Shown here: positions 1-7,024 of the stretch, piece by piece
Numbering within the stretch: the first letter of the stretch is position 1
How the letters are laid out: every line of letters starts with the position of its first letter
From: Methylobacterium sp.
GTDB lineage: Bacteria > Pseudomonadota > Alphaproteobacteria > Rhizobiales > Beijerinckiaceae
Direction of reading: 5' to 3'
Length of the DNA stretch: 25,341 nucleotides
Assembly: GCA_020252865.1 (NCBI GenBank)
Contig: JADCCH010000324.1
Coordinates: 1 to 25,341 of the forward strand
Made by a program: the position numbers and the translations under genes
The notes under the pieces: model-generated
Seen by the model: only the letters and a program-made list of their open reading frames with translations
What the model was told of the DNA's origin: nothing
Databases searched by the model: none

Positions 1-312
1 GGCCAGCAGCAGCGCGTGGCGATCGCGCGCGCGCTCTCCATGGACCCGATCGCCATGCTCTTCGACGAGCCGACCTCGGCGCTCGACCCCGAGATGATCA
101 CCGAAGTGCTGGACGTGATGGTGGAACTCGCCCGCGAGGGCATGACCATGATGGTCGTGACGCACGAGATGGGCTTCGCCCGCAAGGTCGCCCATCGCGT
201 GATCTTCATGGACAAGGGCGAGATCATCGAGGATCGCCCCAAGGACGAGTTCTTCGGCACGCCGCGCAGCGCACGCGCTCAGGTCTTCCTCTCGAAGATC
301 CTCGCGCATTGA
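1..312 (+). CDS. Amino-acid ABC transporter ATP-binding protein, AapP/GlnQ type (3' part only)
   Basis: This is the C-terminal 103 residues of an ABC ATPase that energises uptake of polar amino acids across the inner membrane. The frame is open at the left edge and starts inside the signature helix (GQQQRVAIARALS). It continues with Walker B and D-loop (MLFDEPTSALDPEM) and the switch histidine (VVTHEMGFA). It ends FLSKILAH, much like the general L-amino-acid permease ATPase AapP and its relative BztD (family knowledge). The Walker A motif and N-terminal half lie outside the window, so substrate class rests on overall resemblance only. Being the last gene before an insertion-sequence graveyard, it probably closes an upstream aap/gln-like operon. 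The ATPase assignment is very secure; the AapP subfamily is likely but unproven. Confidence 0.93.
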   Translation, partial: GQQQRVAIARALSMDPIAMLFDEPTSALDPEMITEVLDVMVELAREGMTMMVVTHEMGFARKVAHRVIFMDKGEIIEDRPKDEFFGTPRSARAQVFLSKILAH

Positions 313-342
313 GGCGTGCGAACGAGGCCCGGCCAATGAGAA

Positions 343-366
343 AGGCTGCAAGGGCAGCCTGGTTTC
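343..366 (+). terminator. Possible hairpin terminator after the ABC ATPase
   Basis: AGGCTGC (343-349), a 4-nt loop and GCAGCCT (354-360) form a perfect 7-bp stem, followed by GGTTTC. The U tract is weak, so efficiency is uncertain. The place, 30 nt after the ABC stop codon, is right. Confidence 0.4.
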
Positions 367-610
367 ATGCCTGATTGTTTCGGGAAGAAACTGGAGCGGG
401 TGAAGGTTGCTCTGACCCCTGCCATCATCTCAGCCAAGGGCTCTTGTCTCAGCCGGATGCAAACGGGGTTCAAAGCACTGCCCGACTGCGCTTGATCACA
501 AGGGCGTTCGAGCAGACTTTGGCGCTGACCCGATGCGTGGAACAGCTTCCGAGCCCCGACCGCTTTCGGGCATGGCCCAATGCTGCCGCGAGGCGGTCAG
601 CACCTGGTCG

Positions 611-747
611 GCCATGCGCCGCGCCGGTCAGCGCGCCGACCTCCAGATCATCAGCCGCTCGGCGGCGAAGGCGATCGCCTCGCGCAGGATATCGGCGTCA
701 GGGGTCTTCTCCACAAGCGTGCGCAGGTTCACCCTCTCGTCGGTCAC
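611..747 (-). pseudogene. 5' relic of an IS256-family (Mutator-like) transposase, frameshifted
   Basis: Read on the minus strand from a GTG at 747, the frame gives [20 protein letters not shown] and then [13 protein letters not shown]. This closely follows the N-terminus of alphaproteobacterial IS256-family transposases (recalled pattern: MTDE-x-LxxLxEKxxDADxLREMIxFAAxRLMELEVG). After that Met (codon 649-651) the frame runs into a stop at 628-630. One base further, a different phase restores [12 protein letters not shown], the next conserved block, so a single-base deletion near 648 killed the gene. Similarity ends around 611; the catalytic DDE core is absent. The leader upstream of the GTG has a GAGGACC-type ribosome site. 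It is a dead fragment; the family call is from memory of the N-terminal pattern. Confidence 0.68.
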
Positions 748-790
748 TGGTGGTCCTCAGATTCGCCTGGTTCTCGCAAACCCGAATCTT

Positions 791-844
791 GCCCCAAGAT
801 CGATCAATGCCCCAAGATCGATCAATGCCCCAAGATCGATCAAT
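791..844. repeat. Three perfect tandem copies of an 18-bp repeat
   Basis: GCCCCAAGATCGATCAAT occurs at 791-808, 809-826 and 827-844 with no spacer and no mismatch. Each copy contains the palindrome GATCGATC. The array lies 44 bp from the start codon of the transposase relic, on its upstream side, so it may be part of or next to an old insertion-sequence end. It is too short and lacks spacers, so it is not CRISPR. Confidence 0.95.
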
Positions 845-978
845 GGCCACCACCATCAGCCCGCCTTGCTCAGGCGCTGTTGAGGGCGCGCCGCCGGGAT
901 GATGGCTCTATCGAGCGACACCACCACAAAAGGACGGGACCGTGCCGCGTAAAGAGCCTTTGTTGTTCAAGCCATGGG

Positions 979-2232
979 CTAAGACCTTGTCCGGTCGAGA
1001 GGCTGAGGCCGCGTGGGAGGACGCTGCTGCGGACGTGCGGCCGGACGCTGCTGCGGCCGGGCTGCAGGGCGCCCAGGCCGGGTCTCGGGACGCTGCGGGC
1101 GCGTTGCTGGCCTCTCAGGCCGCGCTGTTGGCCGGTTCGGGCGAATTTCCGGACGGGCTGGACGGCTCGGGCGGGTCTCGGGACGCTGCGGGCGCGTTGC
1201 GGGCCGCTCAGGCCGCGCTGTTGGCCGCTCCGGGCGAATTTCCGGACGGACTGGCCGGTTCGGCCGGGTCTCGGGACGCTGCGGGCGCGTTGCTGGCCTC
1301 TCAGGCCGCAGGTTGGGCCTGTCCGGACGGTTAGGCCGATCGGGCCGGTTCGGCAAAGGCGGGCGTTCGCCGGGGCGGTCGGGACGCCAGGCGACCGGCG
1401 GACGAACGCCCGGACGGCCGGGGCCAGGGCGCCAGTTCGGCGGCGGTGGATGCCATACGGGCCGGTAGACCCAAACCGAGTTCCATCGGCGGTTGTTCCA
1501 GCCCCAGCGATTGTTCCAGCTCGATCCGACCAGCACCCCCACACCGAAAGCAAGCGCTACGGCCACGGGCGAAACGAACACGGCGGCCGGATCGTAGAAC
1601 GGCACATAGATGCGCACCGGATCGGCCGGCGCGATGTAGATGATCCGCTGGTTGTTCTCCTCGCGAACCGTGACAACCTGCTGCGGTGTGGTTTGGAGGT
1701 TACCAAGATCTCTGGCCTTGGCGCGCAGCAACTGGATCGTCGCCGCCACGTCCTCCGGCTGCAGGGCGAAGGCCATGCCAACCGACTGCGACCAGTCAAG
1801 GTTGCGGGCAAGAAGCTCGATGATTTCAGCGAACCGAGACAGCGCCTGGACGGACGGGTCCCAGTCCTTGGCGTCGATCACCGTGAAGTCCCGCCGCTGC
1901 ACAGCCTTCGGATTGTTCACAATCCATAGATCGGCTTCATCAACCTGCTTTGGAAATGTGGCGGCCTGCAATGTGAGCGCCAATAGCGGATCGGGAAACA
2001 GGGCGATCGGAGCCAGCAGATATTCGAGATCGCCGATGCTGAAAGCCGGTTTCGCCGGCTCGGCAGGTTCGGCCCCGCGCGCGCCTGCCGTGGTCGTCTC
2101 GCCCGCCGCGGTCGCCTGCGGGGTTTCCGCGAGGACCGGGTAAACGACCGAAGTCCACGAGAACAGGATGATCACGGCGACCCTGATCCATGCGCCACCG
2201 CAGAGCGATAGCAGAGATGATCTTGCGCTCAT
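979..2232 (-). CDS. DUF3300 family exported protein with Pro/Arg-rich repeat tail
   Basis: This 417-residue protein of unknown function is predicted to be exported. The start at 2232 is chosen because GGAGG lies 9 nt upstream (2242-2246); an ATG 13 codons earlier lacks this. Residues 1-35 form a signal peptide ending VLA. Residues 63-225 match the DUF3300 pattern (YLLAPIALFPDPLLALTLQA, then ATFPKQVDEADLW and YDPAAV). A hydrophobic stretch at about 222-237 is followed by a Trp/Asn-rich linker and a tail (about 262-417) of RP-x2 steps with three 31-residue repeats. The tail is very basic and probably disordered, perhaps touching cell wall or nucleic acid (inference). The gene stands alone between IS256-type and IS3-type relics. 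The family call is good; the role is unknown. Confidence 0.87.
   Translation of the reverse strand: MSARSSLLSLCGGAWIRVAVIILFSWTSVVYPVLAETPQATAAGETTTAGARGAEPAEPAKPAFSIGDLEYLLAPIALFPDPLLALTLQAATFPKQVDEADLWIVNNPKAVQRRDFTVIDAKDWDPSVQALSRFAEIIELLARNLDWSQSVGMAFALQPEDVAATIQLLRAKARDLGNLQTTPQQVVTVREENNQRIIYIAPADPVRIYVPFYDPAAVFVSPVAVALAFGVGVLVGSSWNNRWGWNNRRWNSVWVYRPVWHPPPPNWRPGPGRPGVRPPVAWRPDRPGERPPLPNRPDRPNRPDRPNLRPERPATRPQRPETRPNRPVRPEIRPERPTARPERPATRPQRPETRPSRPARPEIRPNRPTARPERPATRPQRPETRPGRPAARPQQRPAARPQQRPPTRPQPLDRTRS
1080..1330. repeat. 93-bp tandem repeat coding the DUF3300 tail
   Basis: A shared 27-bp core beginning GGGTCTCGGGACGCTGCG recurs at 1080, 1173 and 1266, exactly 93 bp (31 codons) apart, with near-identical sequence between. 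It encodes the repeated RPERPATRPQRPETRP block on the minus strand. The in-frame period means copy number can change without breaking the protein. Confidence 0.9.
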
Positions 2233-2863
2233 GTGAAAAAACCTCCGTGCCCCGCCGCCATTCCGGTTCACGAGCCGTCATTACCATTTCAAAGCGGCGC
2301 CGTCGAATATCCCGGCCCGCTGCTTGAGGCAGGCGGCGGCCGGTCCCGTCCCCCTGTGGTCGTGCAGCTCGACGGAGGCATCAGCCCGGCTGCGCGCTGA
2401 CCGACGCGGCCCAACCAGCTCCCCCTCCCGGCGATGAAGGCGTCGCCTGCCGGGCAAAGGGGCAATGGACACAACGCACAATCCGCTGGCGAGTGGCTTT
2501 GTCGATCCCTTGGCCGTCACGCAATGGCTTGTAATTGCGGGAAGACTCGCAGCGGCGATCGAACGGTTCCGCCGGAAGGTTCTGGCCTGGACGCTCTCGA
2601 TCACGCTCGACACGGCCTTCTCCATCAAGGCTGTCGAGGGGGCACCGGCGAGATATCGCAAGCCCGAGATCTTCAACACGGATCCGGCTCAGGGTTCACT
2701 TCTCCCGAATGGCATTCGCAGGAAAACTGTGAGGTCCCGAGCCTGCCATGACAGGGGATGCGAGAGAGACGATGCCATCCATCGGCCCGGCTGAATTTCA
2801 AACCGAGACATTATCTTGCGTGCATGGCAAGCCTGCTTGATCCCGCACGGCCCGCCGCGCTAC
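2233..2863. other. Intergenic stretch between DUF3300 gene and bolA
   Basis: It holds the DUF3300 ribosome binding site (2242-2246) and presumably its promoter, which I cannot place. It also holds the IS3-type transposase relic (2495-2712) and about 150 bp before bolA with no recognisable gene or terminator. Open frames on the minus strand at 2281-2679 show no family resemblance. Confidence 0.55.
2495..2712 (+). pseudogene. Internal relic of an IS3-family OrfB transposase (rve/DDE core fragment)
   Basis: The plus strand translates to GFVDPLAVTQWL, an unrelated insert of about 13 codons, then RRKVLAWTLSITLDTAFSIK and RYRKPEIFNTD. These match the integrase-core blocks of IS3-group OrfB (family pattern RGFVYLVAVVDWFSRRVLAW, then KPEIFNTDQGSQFTS). 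The second catalytic Asp is kept in NTD, but the reading phase changes at about 2684-2686, after which GSGFTSPEW appears in another frame. The first catalytic Asp region and the terminal Glu region are missing. It is a decayed fragment with an internal insertion and at least one frameshift, on the opposite side of the DUF3300 gene from the IS256-type relic. Confidence 0.78.
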
Positions 2864-3139
2864 ATGCGCCCCATGAACAGGCAGGATCGTATCCGCACCC
2901 TTCTGTCGAGCCTGGAGCCGATCGCGCTCGAGGTGATCGACGAGAGCCACCAGCATCACGGCCATTCGGGCTGGCGCGAGGGTGGGGAAACCCATTATCG
3001 CGTCATCATTCGCGCGGCAGCTTTCGACGGCCTTTCCCGCGTGGAACGCCACCGCCTGGTGAACGCGCTCCTTGCAGCGGAATTCGGCAGCGGCCTGCAC
3101 GCCCTCGCCGTGGTGGCGCGGGCCAGCGCGGAGGCATGA
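2864..3139 (+). CDS. bolA: BolA family protein
   Basis: BolA-type proteins pair with monothiol glutaredoxins and act in iron-sulfur cluster handling or transcription; they are cytosolic. This one is about 91 residues, normal for the family. It shows the BolA block LEVIDESHQHHGHSGWREGG, then THYRVIIRAAAFDGLSRVER and HRLVNALL near the end, including the conserved histidines and the RxxRH helix. The start is not certain: ATG codons at 2864 and 2873 both fit and neither has a clear Shine-Dalgarno; a TTG at 2816 would add an unconserved stretch. The next gene (CNNM/CorC) begins 49 nt downstream on the same strand with no terminator between, so co-transcription is possible. Confidence 0.9.
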   Translation: MRPMNRQDRIRTLLSSLEPIALEVIDESHQHHGHSGWREGGETHYRVIIRAAAFDGLSRVERHRLVNALLAAEFGSGLHALAVVARASAEA

Positions 3140-3188
3140 AAAGCCTTACGGACTGGACTTTTCGCCGTCTTCATGGTGAAGAACAGGC

Positions 3189-4463
3189 ATGATCCGGGTT
3201 CCAACCCGGGCGCAATCGCAACCCTTCGAGCCAATGCTACTCTTCGAAATTCTGGTCGTTCTGGGCCTCACGCTGCTGAACGGCTTCTTCTCCATGTCGG
3301 AGATGGCGATCGTTTCCGCGCGCAAGGCTCGCCTCGAAGCCATGGCGGAAGCGGGAGATACCGGCGCACGGAAAGCCGCCGAACTCGCGCAGGAGCCGTC
3401 GCGCTTCCTCTCTTCGGTCCAGATCGGCATCACGCTCGTCGGCATCGTCTCGGGCGCCTTCGGCACCGTGACGCTCGGCCAGAAGCTCGGCGATGCGCTT
3501 TCTGAAGCTCCGGTGATCGCCGCCTACGCCGAGCCGATCGGCTACGGCATCGTCATCCTGGGCATCACCTTCCTTTCGATTGTTCTGGGGGAACTCGTTC
3601 CGAAGCGCATCGCGCTGGCCCATCCCGAAGCGATCGCGGCCCGCGTTGCGCGCCCGCTCGGCTTCGTCGCGACGCTGACGCGCCCCTTCGTGCAGCTGCT
3701 CTCGGCCTCGACCGCCCTCATCCTGCGCACCTTTCGCATCCGGCAGGAACGTGACAGCCGGGTGACGGAAGAGGAAGTCGAGACGATGCTCGAGGAGGGC
3801 ACGCAATCCGGCATCATCGACCCCGCCGAGCAGGCGATGGTGCAGGAGGTGATCGGCCTTGCCGACCGCCCGGTGACGCAGATCATGACCCGCCGCTCCG
3901 CCGTCTACTGGATCGATGTGGCGGATGATCCCAAGGTGGCGCGAGCCGAATTGCGGCAGTGCCCCTATAGCCGCGTGGTCATCGCAAAGGGCAATTCCAT
4001 CGATGAGCCGCTCGGCTTCGTGCACAAGAAGGACCTGCTGGACCAGCTTCTCGAAGGCAAGCCCTTCGATATCGAGGGAGCCCTGCGCGAGCCGGTTTTC
4101 GTGCCGGATACCTCCTCGGTGCTCGATGTGATCGAGCTCTTCCGCGAGAAGCGCAACCATTTCGCCTTCGTGCTCGACGAATTCGGCACATTCGAGGGTG
4201 TGGTGACGCTCACCGATGTTCTCGACGCCATCACCGGCGACATTCCGGAGGAGCACGAGGTCGAGACCCGCCAGATCATCGAGCGGGCGGATGGCAGCTC
4301 GCTGGTGGACGGCCGGACCGAGATCAGCACGCTCGAATCCGAGCTTGGCATCGCCGTGCCTTCGGATGCGCGCTTCCATACGGTTGCGGGGCTGGCGCTG
4401 GAGATTTTCGGCCGCATCCCGCGCGAAGGCGACGTCGCGGAATTCGGCGCCTGGCGTGTCTAG
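3189..4463 (+). CDS. CNNM/CBS/CorC-HlyC domain membrane protein ("hemolysin family"), C-terminus cut by TAG
   Basis: Members of this family are inner-membrane proteins linked to Mg2+/Co2+ transport or tolerance. Order of parts: CNNM (DUF21) transmembrane domain (about 10-190, with LLNGFFSMSEMAIVS and LVPKRIALAHPEAIAARV), a CBS pair (about 205-335, with VTQIMTRRSAVYWID and VVTLTDVLDAITGD), then the CorC_HlyC domain from about 345. The frame stops at TAG (4461-4463) after FGAWRV. The same phase continues past it with IVDMDGRRIDKLL to a TGA at 4530-4532, which is the normal end of the CorC_HlyC domain. A single change of GAG to TAG would explain this. Without the stop the protein would be 447 residues. 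The ATG at 3234 (MLLFEILVVL) is an alternative start without a ribosome site. Function may be reduced by the truncation. Confidence 0.88.
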   Translation: MIRVPTRAQSQPFEPMLLFEILVVLGLTLLNGFFSMSEMAIVSARKARLEAMAEAGDTGARKAAELAQEPSRFLSSVQIGITLVGIVSGAFGTVTLGQKLGDALSEAPVIAAYAEPIGYGIVILGITFLSIVLGELVPKRIALAHPEAIAARVARPLGFVATLTRPFVQLLSASTALILRTFRIRQERDSRVTEEEVETMLEEGTQSGIIDPAEQAMVQEVIGLADRPVTQIMTRRSAVYWIDVADDPKVARAELRQCPYSRVVIAKGNSIDEPLGFVHKKDLLDQLLEGKPFDIEGALREPVFVPDTSSVLDVIELFREKRNHFAFVLDEFGTFEGVVTLTDVLDAITGDIPEEHEVETRQIIERADGSSLVDGRTEISTLESELGIAVPSDARFHTVAGLALEIFGRIPREGDVAEFGAWRV

Positions 4464-4535
4464 ATCGTCGACATGGATGGCCGCCGCATCGACAAGCTGC
4501 TCTTCAGTCGCCGCGAAACCGGCGAGGGCTGAGCC

Positions 4536-5759
4536 TCATACCTTCGGCCTTGCCGGCGCGAAGCTGTAGAACAGCGCGCCGGCCAGCATCAGCACCCCGA
4601 ACATCAGATGCAGATTGGAATAGACCGCCGGTGCCGCAAGGCCCTGGGCCTTCCAATGCGCGACCATCGCGCCGGAGGCATATTGCATCAGCCCAGTGCC
4701 GAGGATGTTGATGAAATTCACGAGCGTGATGCCGCGCCCCAGCACCTCAGCCGGCATGAAGAGACGGGCGTGGCCGACCATCACCGCATAGGTCGCACCG
4801 AAAAGTCCGATCTGGATCGTGAAGAGGATGGCCAGGGGCAAGGGCGCCAGGGGCCAGAGCGCGAGCGCCATGAAGCCGCTGGCCGCGACCAATGTTCCGG
4901 TCAGGGAGACATGTTTCGGCTGGCCGAGTTTTCCGGCAATCGGCCCGGCGAGAAGGGCGCAGAGGGTCATGCCCGCGCCCATGGCCAACGCGATCTGGCT
5001 GCGCGCGAGCGGTTCGAGCCCATGGGCCTCGCCGAAGAACGGGCCGACCCAGAGCGAGCGCTCGGTCCAGACCGGACCGGTGGCGACGAGACTCATCGCG
5101 AGGATCGGGATCATGCCCGGCGATTTCAGCAGGGCAAGGAACGCCTCGACCATCGACCCGCCCTCGGCCGGTTGTTCCGCAGTCGGCGGATCACGCATCA
5201 CGAAGGCGATCAGCAGCAGCGAGGCCAGGGTCACGCCCGCCATCAGCAGGAAGGCCATACGCCAGCCGATGAGCGAGACGGCATAGGCAAGCGGCGCCGC
5301 CGCGAGCAGCCCGCCCAGCAGGCCCACGCCGAGGAAAACCGAGGCCAGGGCCGCAAAACGCCCCGGCTCTTCGGTGCGGCCGAAGAAGTAGAGCGCGCCC
5401 ATGAGGATCGGCGCGCAGCCGGCACCGATCAGCGCCATGCCGGTCGCGGCCGTCCAGAAGCTCGTGGCCTGCGAGAAGAGCACGGCCCCCAGCACCGCCA
5501 GCGCCATCATCACCACGGTCGTGCGGCGCGGGCCATATCGGTCGAGCCAGATCCCGACCGGGATCTGCAAGGCCGCGAAGGCGAAGAACCAGGCGGCCCC
5601 CAGCGCCCCGAACTCCTTCGGGCCGATGGCGAGATCCCGCGTGAGATCATCCACCACCACCGTGAGGAAGGACCGATAGAACTGGCTGAGGATGTAGCCG
5701 GTCGAGGCGGCGGCAAACACCGCGCGCCGCCGCGCCAGCGAAAAGGCGCTTGTCTTCAT
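4536..5759 (-). CDS. Major facilitator superfamily (MFS) transporter
   Basis: This 407-residue inner-membrane carrier has about 12 hydrophobic segments in two six-helix halves. The MFS loop 2-3 signature is present as GIWLDRYGPRRT (near 88-99), and the first helix reads SQFYRSFLTVVVDDL, typical of a nitrate/oxalate-like or general metabolite MFS group; the substrate cannot be told. It starts 9 nt after the stop codon of the thiolase gene with no ribosome site of its own, so it is probably translated by coupling in a two-gene operon. A link with acyl or ketoacid metabolism is thus inferred. Its stop lies 3 nt from the restored end (4532) of the convergent CNNM/CorC frame, with no terminator space between. 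Confidence 0.92.
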   Translation of the reverse strand: MKTSAFSLARRRAVFAAASTGYILSQFYRSFLTVVVDDLTRDLAIGPKEFGALGAAWFFAFAALQIPVGIWLDRYGPRRTTVVMMALAVLGAVLFSQATSFWTAATGMALIGAGCAPILMGALYFFGRTEEPGRFAALASVFLGVGLLGGLLAAAPLAYAVSLIGWRMAFLLMAGVTLASLLLIAFVMRDPPTAEQPAEGGSMVEAFLALLKSPGMIPILAMSLVATGPVWTERSLWVGPFFGEAHGLEPLARSQIALAMGAGMTLCALLAGPIAGKLGQPKHVSLTGTLVAASGFMALALWPLAPLPLAILFTIQIGLFGATYAVMVGHARLFMPAEVLGRGITLVNFINILGTGLMQYASGAMVAHWKAQGLAAPAVYSNLHLMFGVLMLAGALFYSFAPARPKV

Positions 5760-5768
5760 GCGGAAATG

Positions 5769-6932
5769 TCAGCGGATGCGTTCGAGAATCGAGACGTAAT
5801 TCGCAACCGCAGCACCACCCATGTTGAAGATCCCGCCGAGCTTCGCATCAGCGATCTGCATGTCGCCCGCCTCGCCGCAGAGCTGCATCGCCGTCAGCGC
5901 GTGCATGGAAACACCTGTCGCGCCGATGGGATGGCCCTTGGCCTTCAACCCGCCGGAAGGATTGACCGGCAGCCTGCCGGTCTTCTCGGTCCACCCTTCG
6001 AGAATGGCACGGCTCCCCTCGCCGGGCTTGGTGAGGCCCATCGCCTCGTATTCGATGAGCTCGGCAATGGTGAAACAATCATGGGTCTCGACAAAGGAGA
6101 GATCGTCCAGCGTGAGCCTCGCCTGTCCCAGAGCCTGCTTCCAGGCAATCGCGCAGCCCTCGAAGGCGAGAATGTCGCGCCTGGACATGGGCAGGAAATC
6201 CTGCGCATGGGCGAGGCTGCGCAGCATCACGGCGCGCTTGGCCTGCATGGCGGTTTCCACATCGGCGATCACCAGGGCCGCCGCGCCATCCGAGACAAGT
6301 GAGCAATCCGTGCGCTTCAGCGGCCCCGCCACGAAGGGGTTCCTGTCGCTTTCGGTGCGGCAGAATTCGAAGCCAAGGTCCTTCCGCATCTGCGCATAGG
6401 GGTTCGAAACGCCGTTCCTGTGGTTCTTGGCGGCGATCTTCGCCAGCGCATCCGATTGGTCGCCATGGCGCTGGAAATAGCCGCTGGCGATTCTGCCGAA
6501 CACGCCGGCGAAACCCGCGGGCGTATCGCCATCTTCCGGCAGGTAGGAGGCCTTGAGCAGGTTCGCGCCGATTTCCGGGCCGGGCGTGCGCGTCATCTGC
6601 TCGACGCCCACCACAAGCGTCACCTTCGCGGCCTTCGCGGCAATTGCCTTCGCCGCCTGGTGCACCGCAGCCGACCCGGTGGCGCAGGCATTCTCGACAC
6701 GCGTCGTCGGCTTGAAGCGCAAGGCCGGGTCCGCCTGGAGGACCAGCGAGGCGGTGAAATCCTGTGGCGAGAAGCCCGCGTTGAAATGTCCGAGATAGAT
6801 TTCGTCGACCTGCTCGGCCGCGAGCCCCGCATGGGCCAGCGCCTCGCGTGCGACGGTGACGATCAGTTCCTCAAGGCTCTCTTCCTTCTTGCCGAAGCTC
6901 GTGTGGGCCCAGCCGATGATGGCAGCACTCAT
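5769..6932 (-). CDS. Thiolase family protein (acetyl-CoA acetyltransferase / SCP-x-like thiolase)
   Basis: Thiolases cleave or form 3-ketoacyl-CoA. This 387-residue protein carries the nucleophilic cysteine in NACATGS (Cys83), the central HDCFTIAEL block, and the C-terminal GHPIGATG block. The usual CxG with the second active-site cysteine is not visible near the C-terminus, which ends GGAAVANYVSILERIR. This pattern fits the SCP2/SCP-x-like or type III thiolase group often used on branched or steroid-like acyl chains rather than the classical PhaA/FadA group (family knowledge). Start chosen at 6932 because GGAGGA (6941-6946) lies 8 nt upstream. It is the first gene of a pair with the MFS transporter. 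A palindrome at 7013-7024 may control it. Confidence 0.9.
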   Translation of the reverse strand: MSAAIIGWAHTSFGKKEESLEELIVTVAREALAHAGLAAEQVDEIYLGHFNAGFSPQDFTASLVLQADPALRFKPTTRVENACATGSAAVHQAAKAIAAKAAKVTLVVGVEQMTRTPGPEIGANLLKASYLPEDGDTPAGFAGVFGRIASGYFQRHGDQSDALAKIAAKNHRNGVSNPYAQMRKDLGFEFCRTESDRNPFVAGPLKRTDCSLVSDGAAALVIADVETAMQAKRAVMLRSLAHAQDFLPMSRRDILAFEGCAIAWKQALGQARLTLDDLSFVETHDCFTIAELIEYEAMGLTKPGEGSRAILEGWTEKTGRLPVNPSGGLKAKGHPIGATGVSMHALTAMQLCGEAGDMQIADAKLGGIFNMGGAAVANYVSILERIR

Positions 6933-7012
6933 GCGCGAATTCCTCCAGAGCGTTCTTGTCGGCGCGTCGCTCCGCGCGCCTGTTCCAGCCAGGTAACCCG
7001 ACATGATGATTC

Positions 7013-7024
7013 TTGGTATACCAA
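7013..7024. promoter_or_regulatory. Candidate operator: perfect palindrome TTGGTATACCAA
   Basis: This 12-bp perfect inverted repeat lies 81 bp upstream of the thiolase start. Its shape (TTGGT-AT-ACCAA) resembles operators of FadR-type GntR repressors, such as the PdhR-like TTGGT/ACCAA half-sites. A weak minus-strand promoter may overlap it: TATACC (7015-7020) as -10 and CTTAAA (7037-7042) as -35, 16 bp apart. No GntR gene is in the window, so the regulator is unknown. Confidence 0.45.

Larger units (their letters stand above)
313..978. other. Gene-poor stretch with insertion-sequence debris
   Basis: No intact gene is convincing between the ABC ATPase stop and the DUF3300 stop. It contains a weak hairpin, the 5' relic of an IS256-type transposase on the minus strand (611-747), its leader, and three 18-bp direct repeats (791-844). 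The remainder (about 367-610 and 845-978) has open frames in several phases, but I recognise no protein family in them. The sequence between 470 and 610 extends the shifted transposase frame on the minus strand, yet its residues no longer resemble a transposase. That suggests a recombination junction near 611. Confidence 0.6.

Noticed and set aside
279..473. Small minus-strand open frame of 64 codons after the ABC ATPase
   Set aside because: It overlaps the ABC gene end, has no ribosome site or recognisable domain, and lies in IS debris.
791..844. Direct repeats as a CRISPR array
   Set aside because: The three 18-bp copies are contiguous with no spacers, and no cas genes are present.
942..1468. 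Plus-strand open frames with Ala/Gly/Arg repeats
   Set aside because: They are the reverse reading of the DUF3300 Pro/Arg repeat tail; in-frame tandem repeats keep all phases open.
3190..3210. CCGGGTTCCAACCCGG resembles a tRNA T-arm
   Set aside because: The loop would be 6 nt instead of 7, there is no matching acceptor stem, D-arm or anticodon arm within 80 nt upstream, and the region overlaps the start of the CNNM/CorC gene.
4608..6302. A long plus-strand open frame across the MFS and thiolase genes
   Set aside because: It has Gly/Arg/His-rich composition without family resemblance and is antisense to two well-supported genes.
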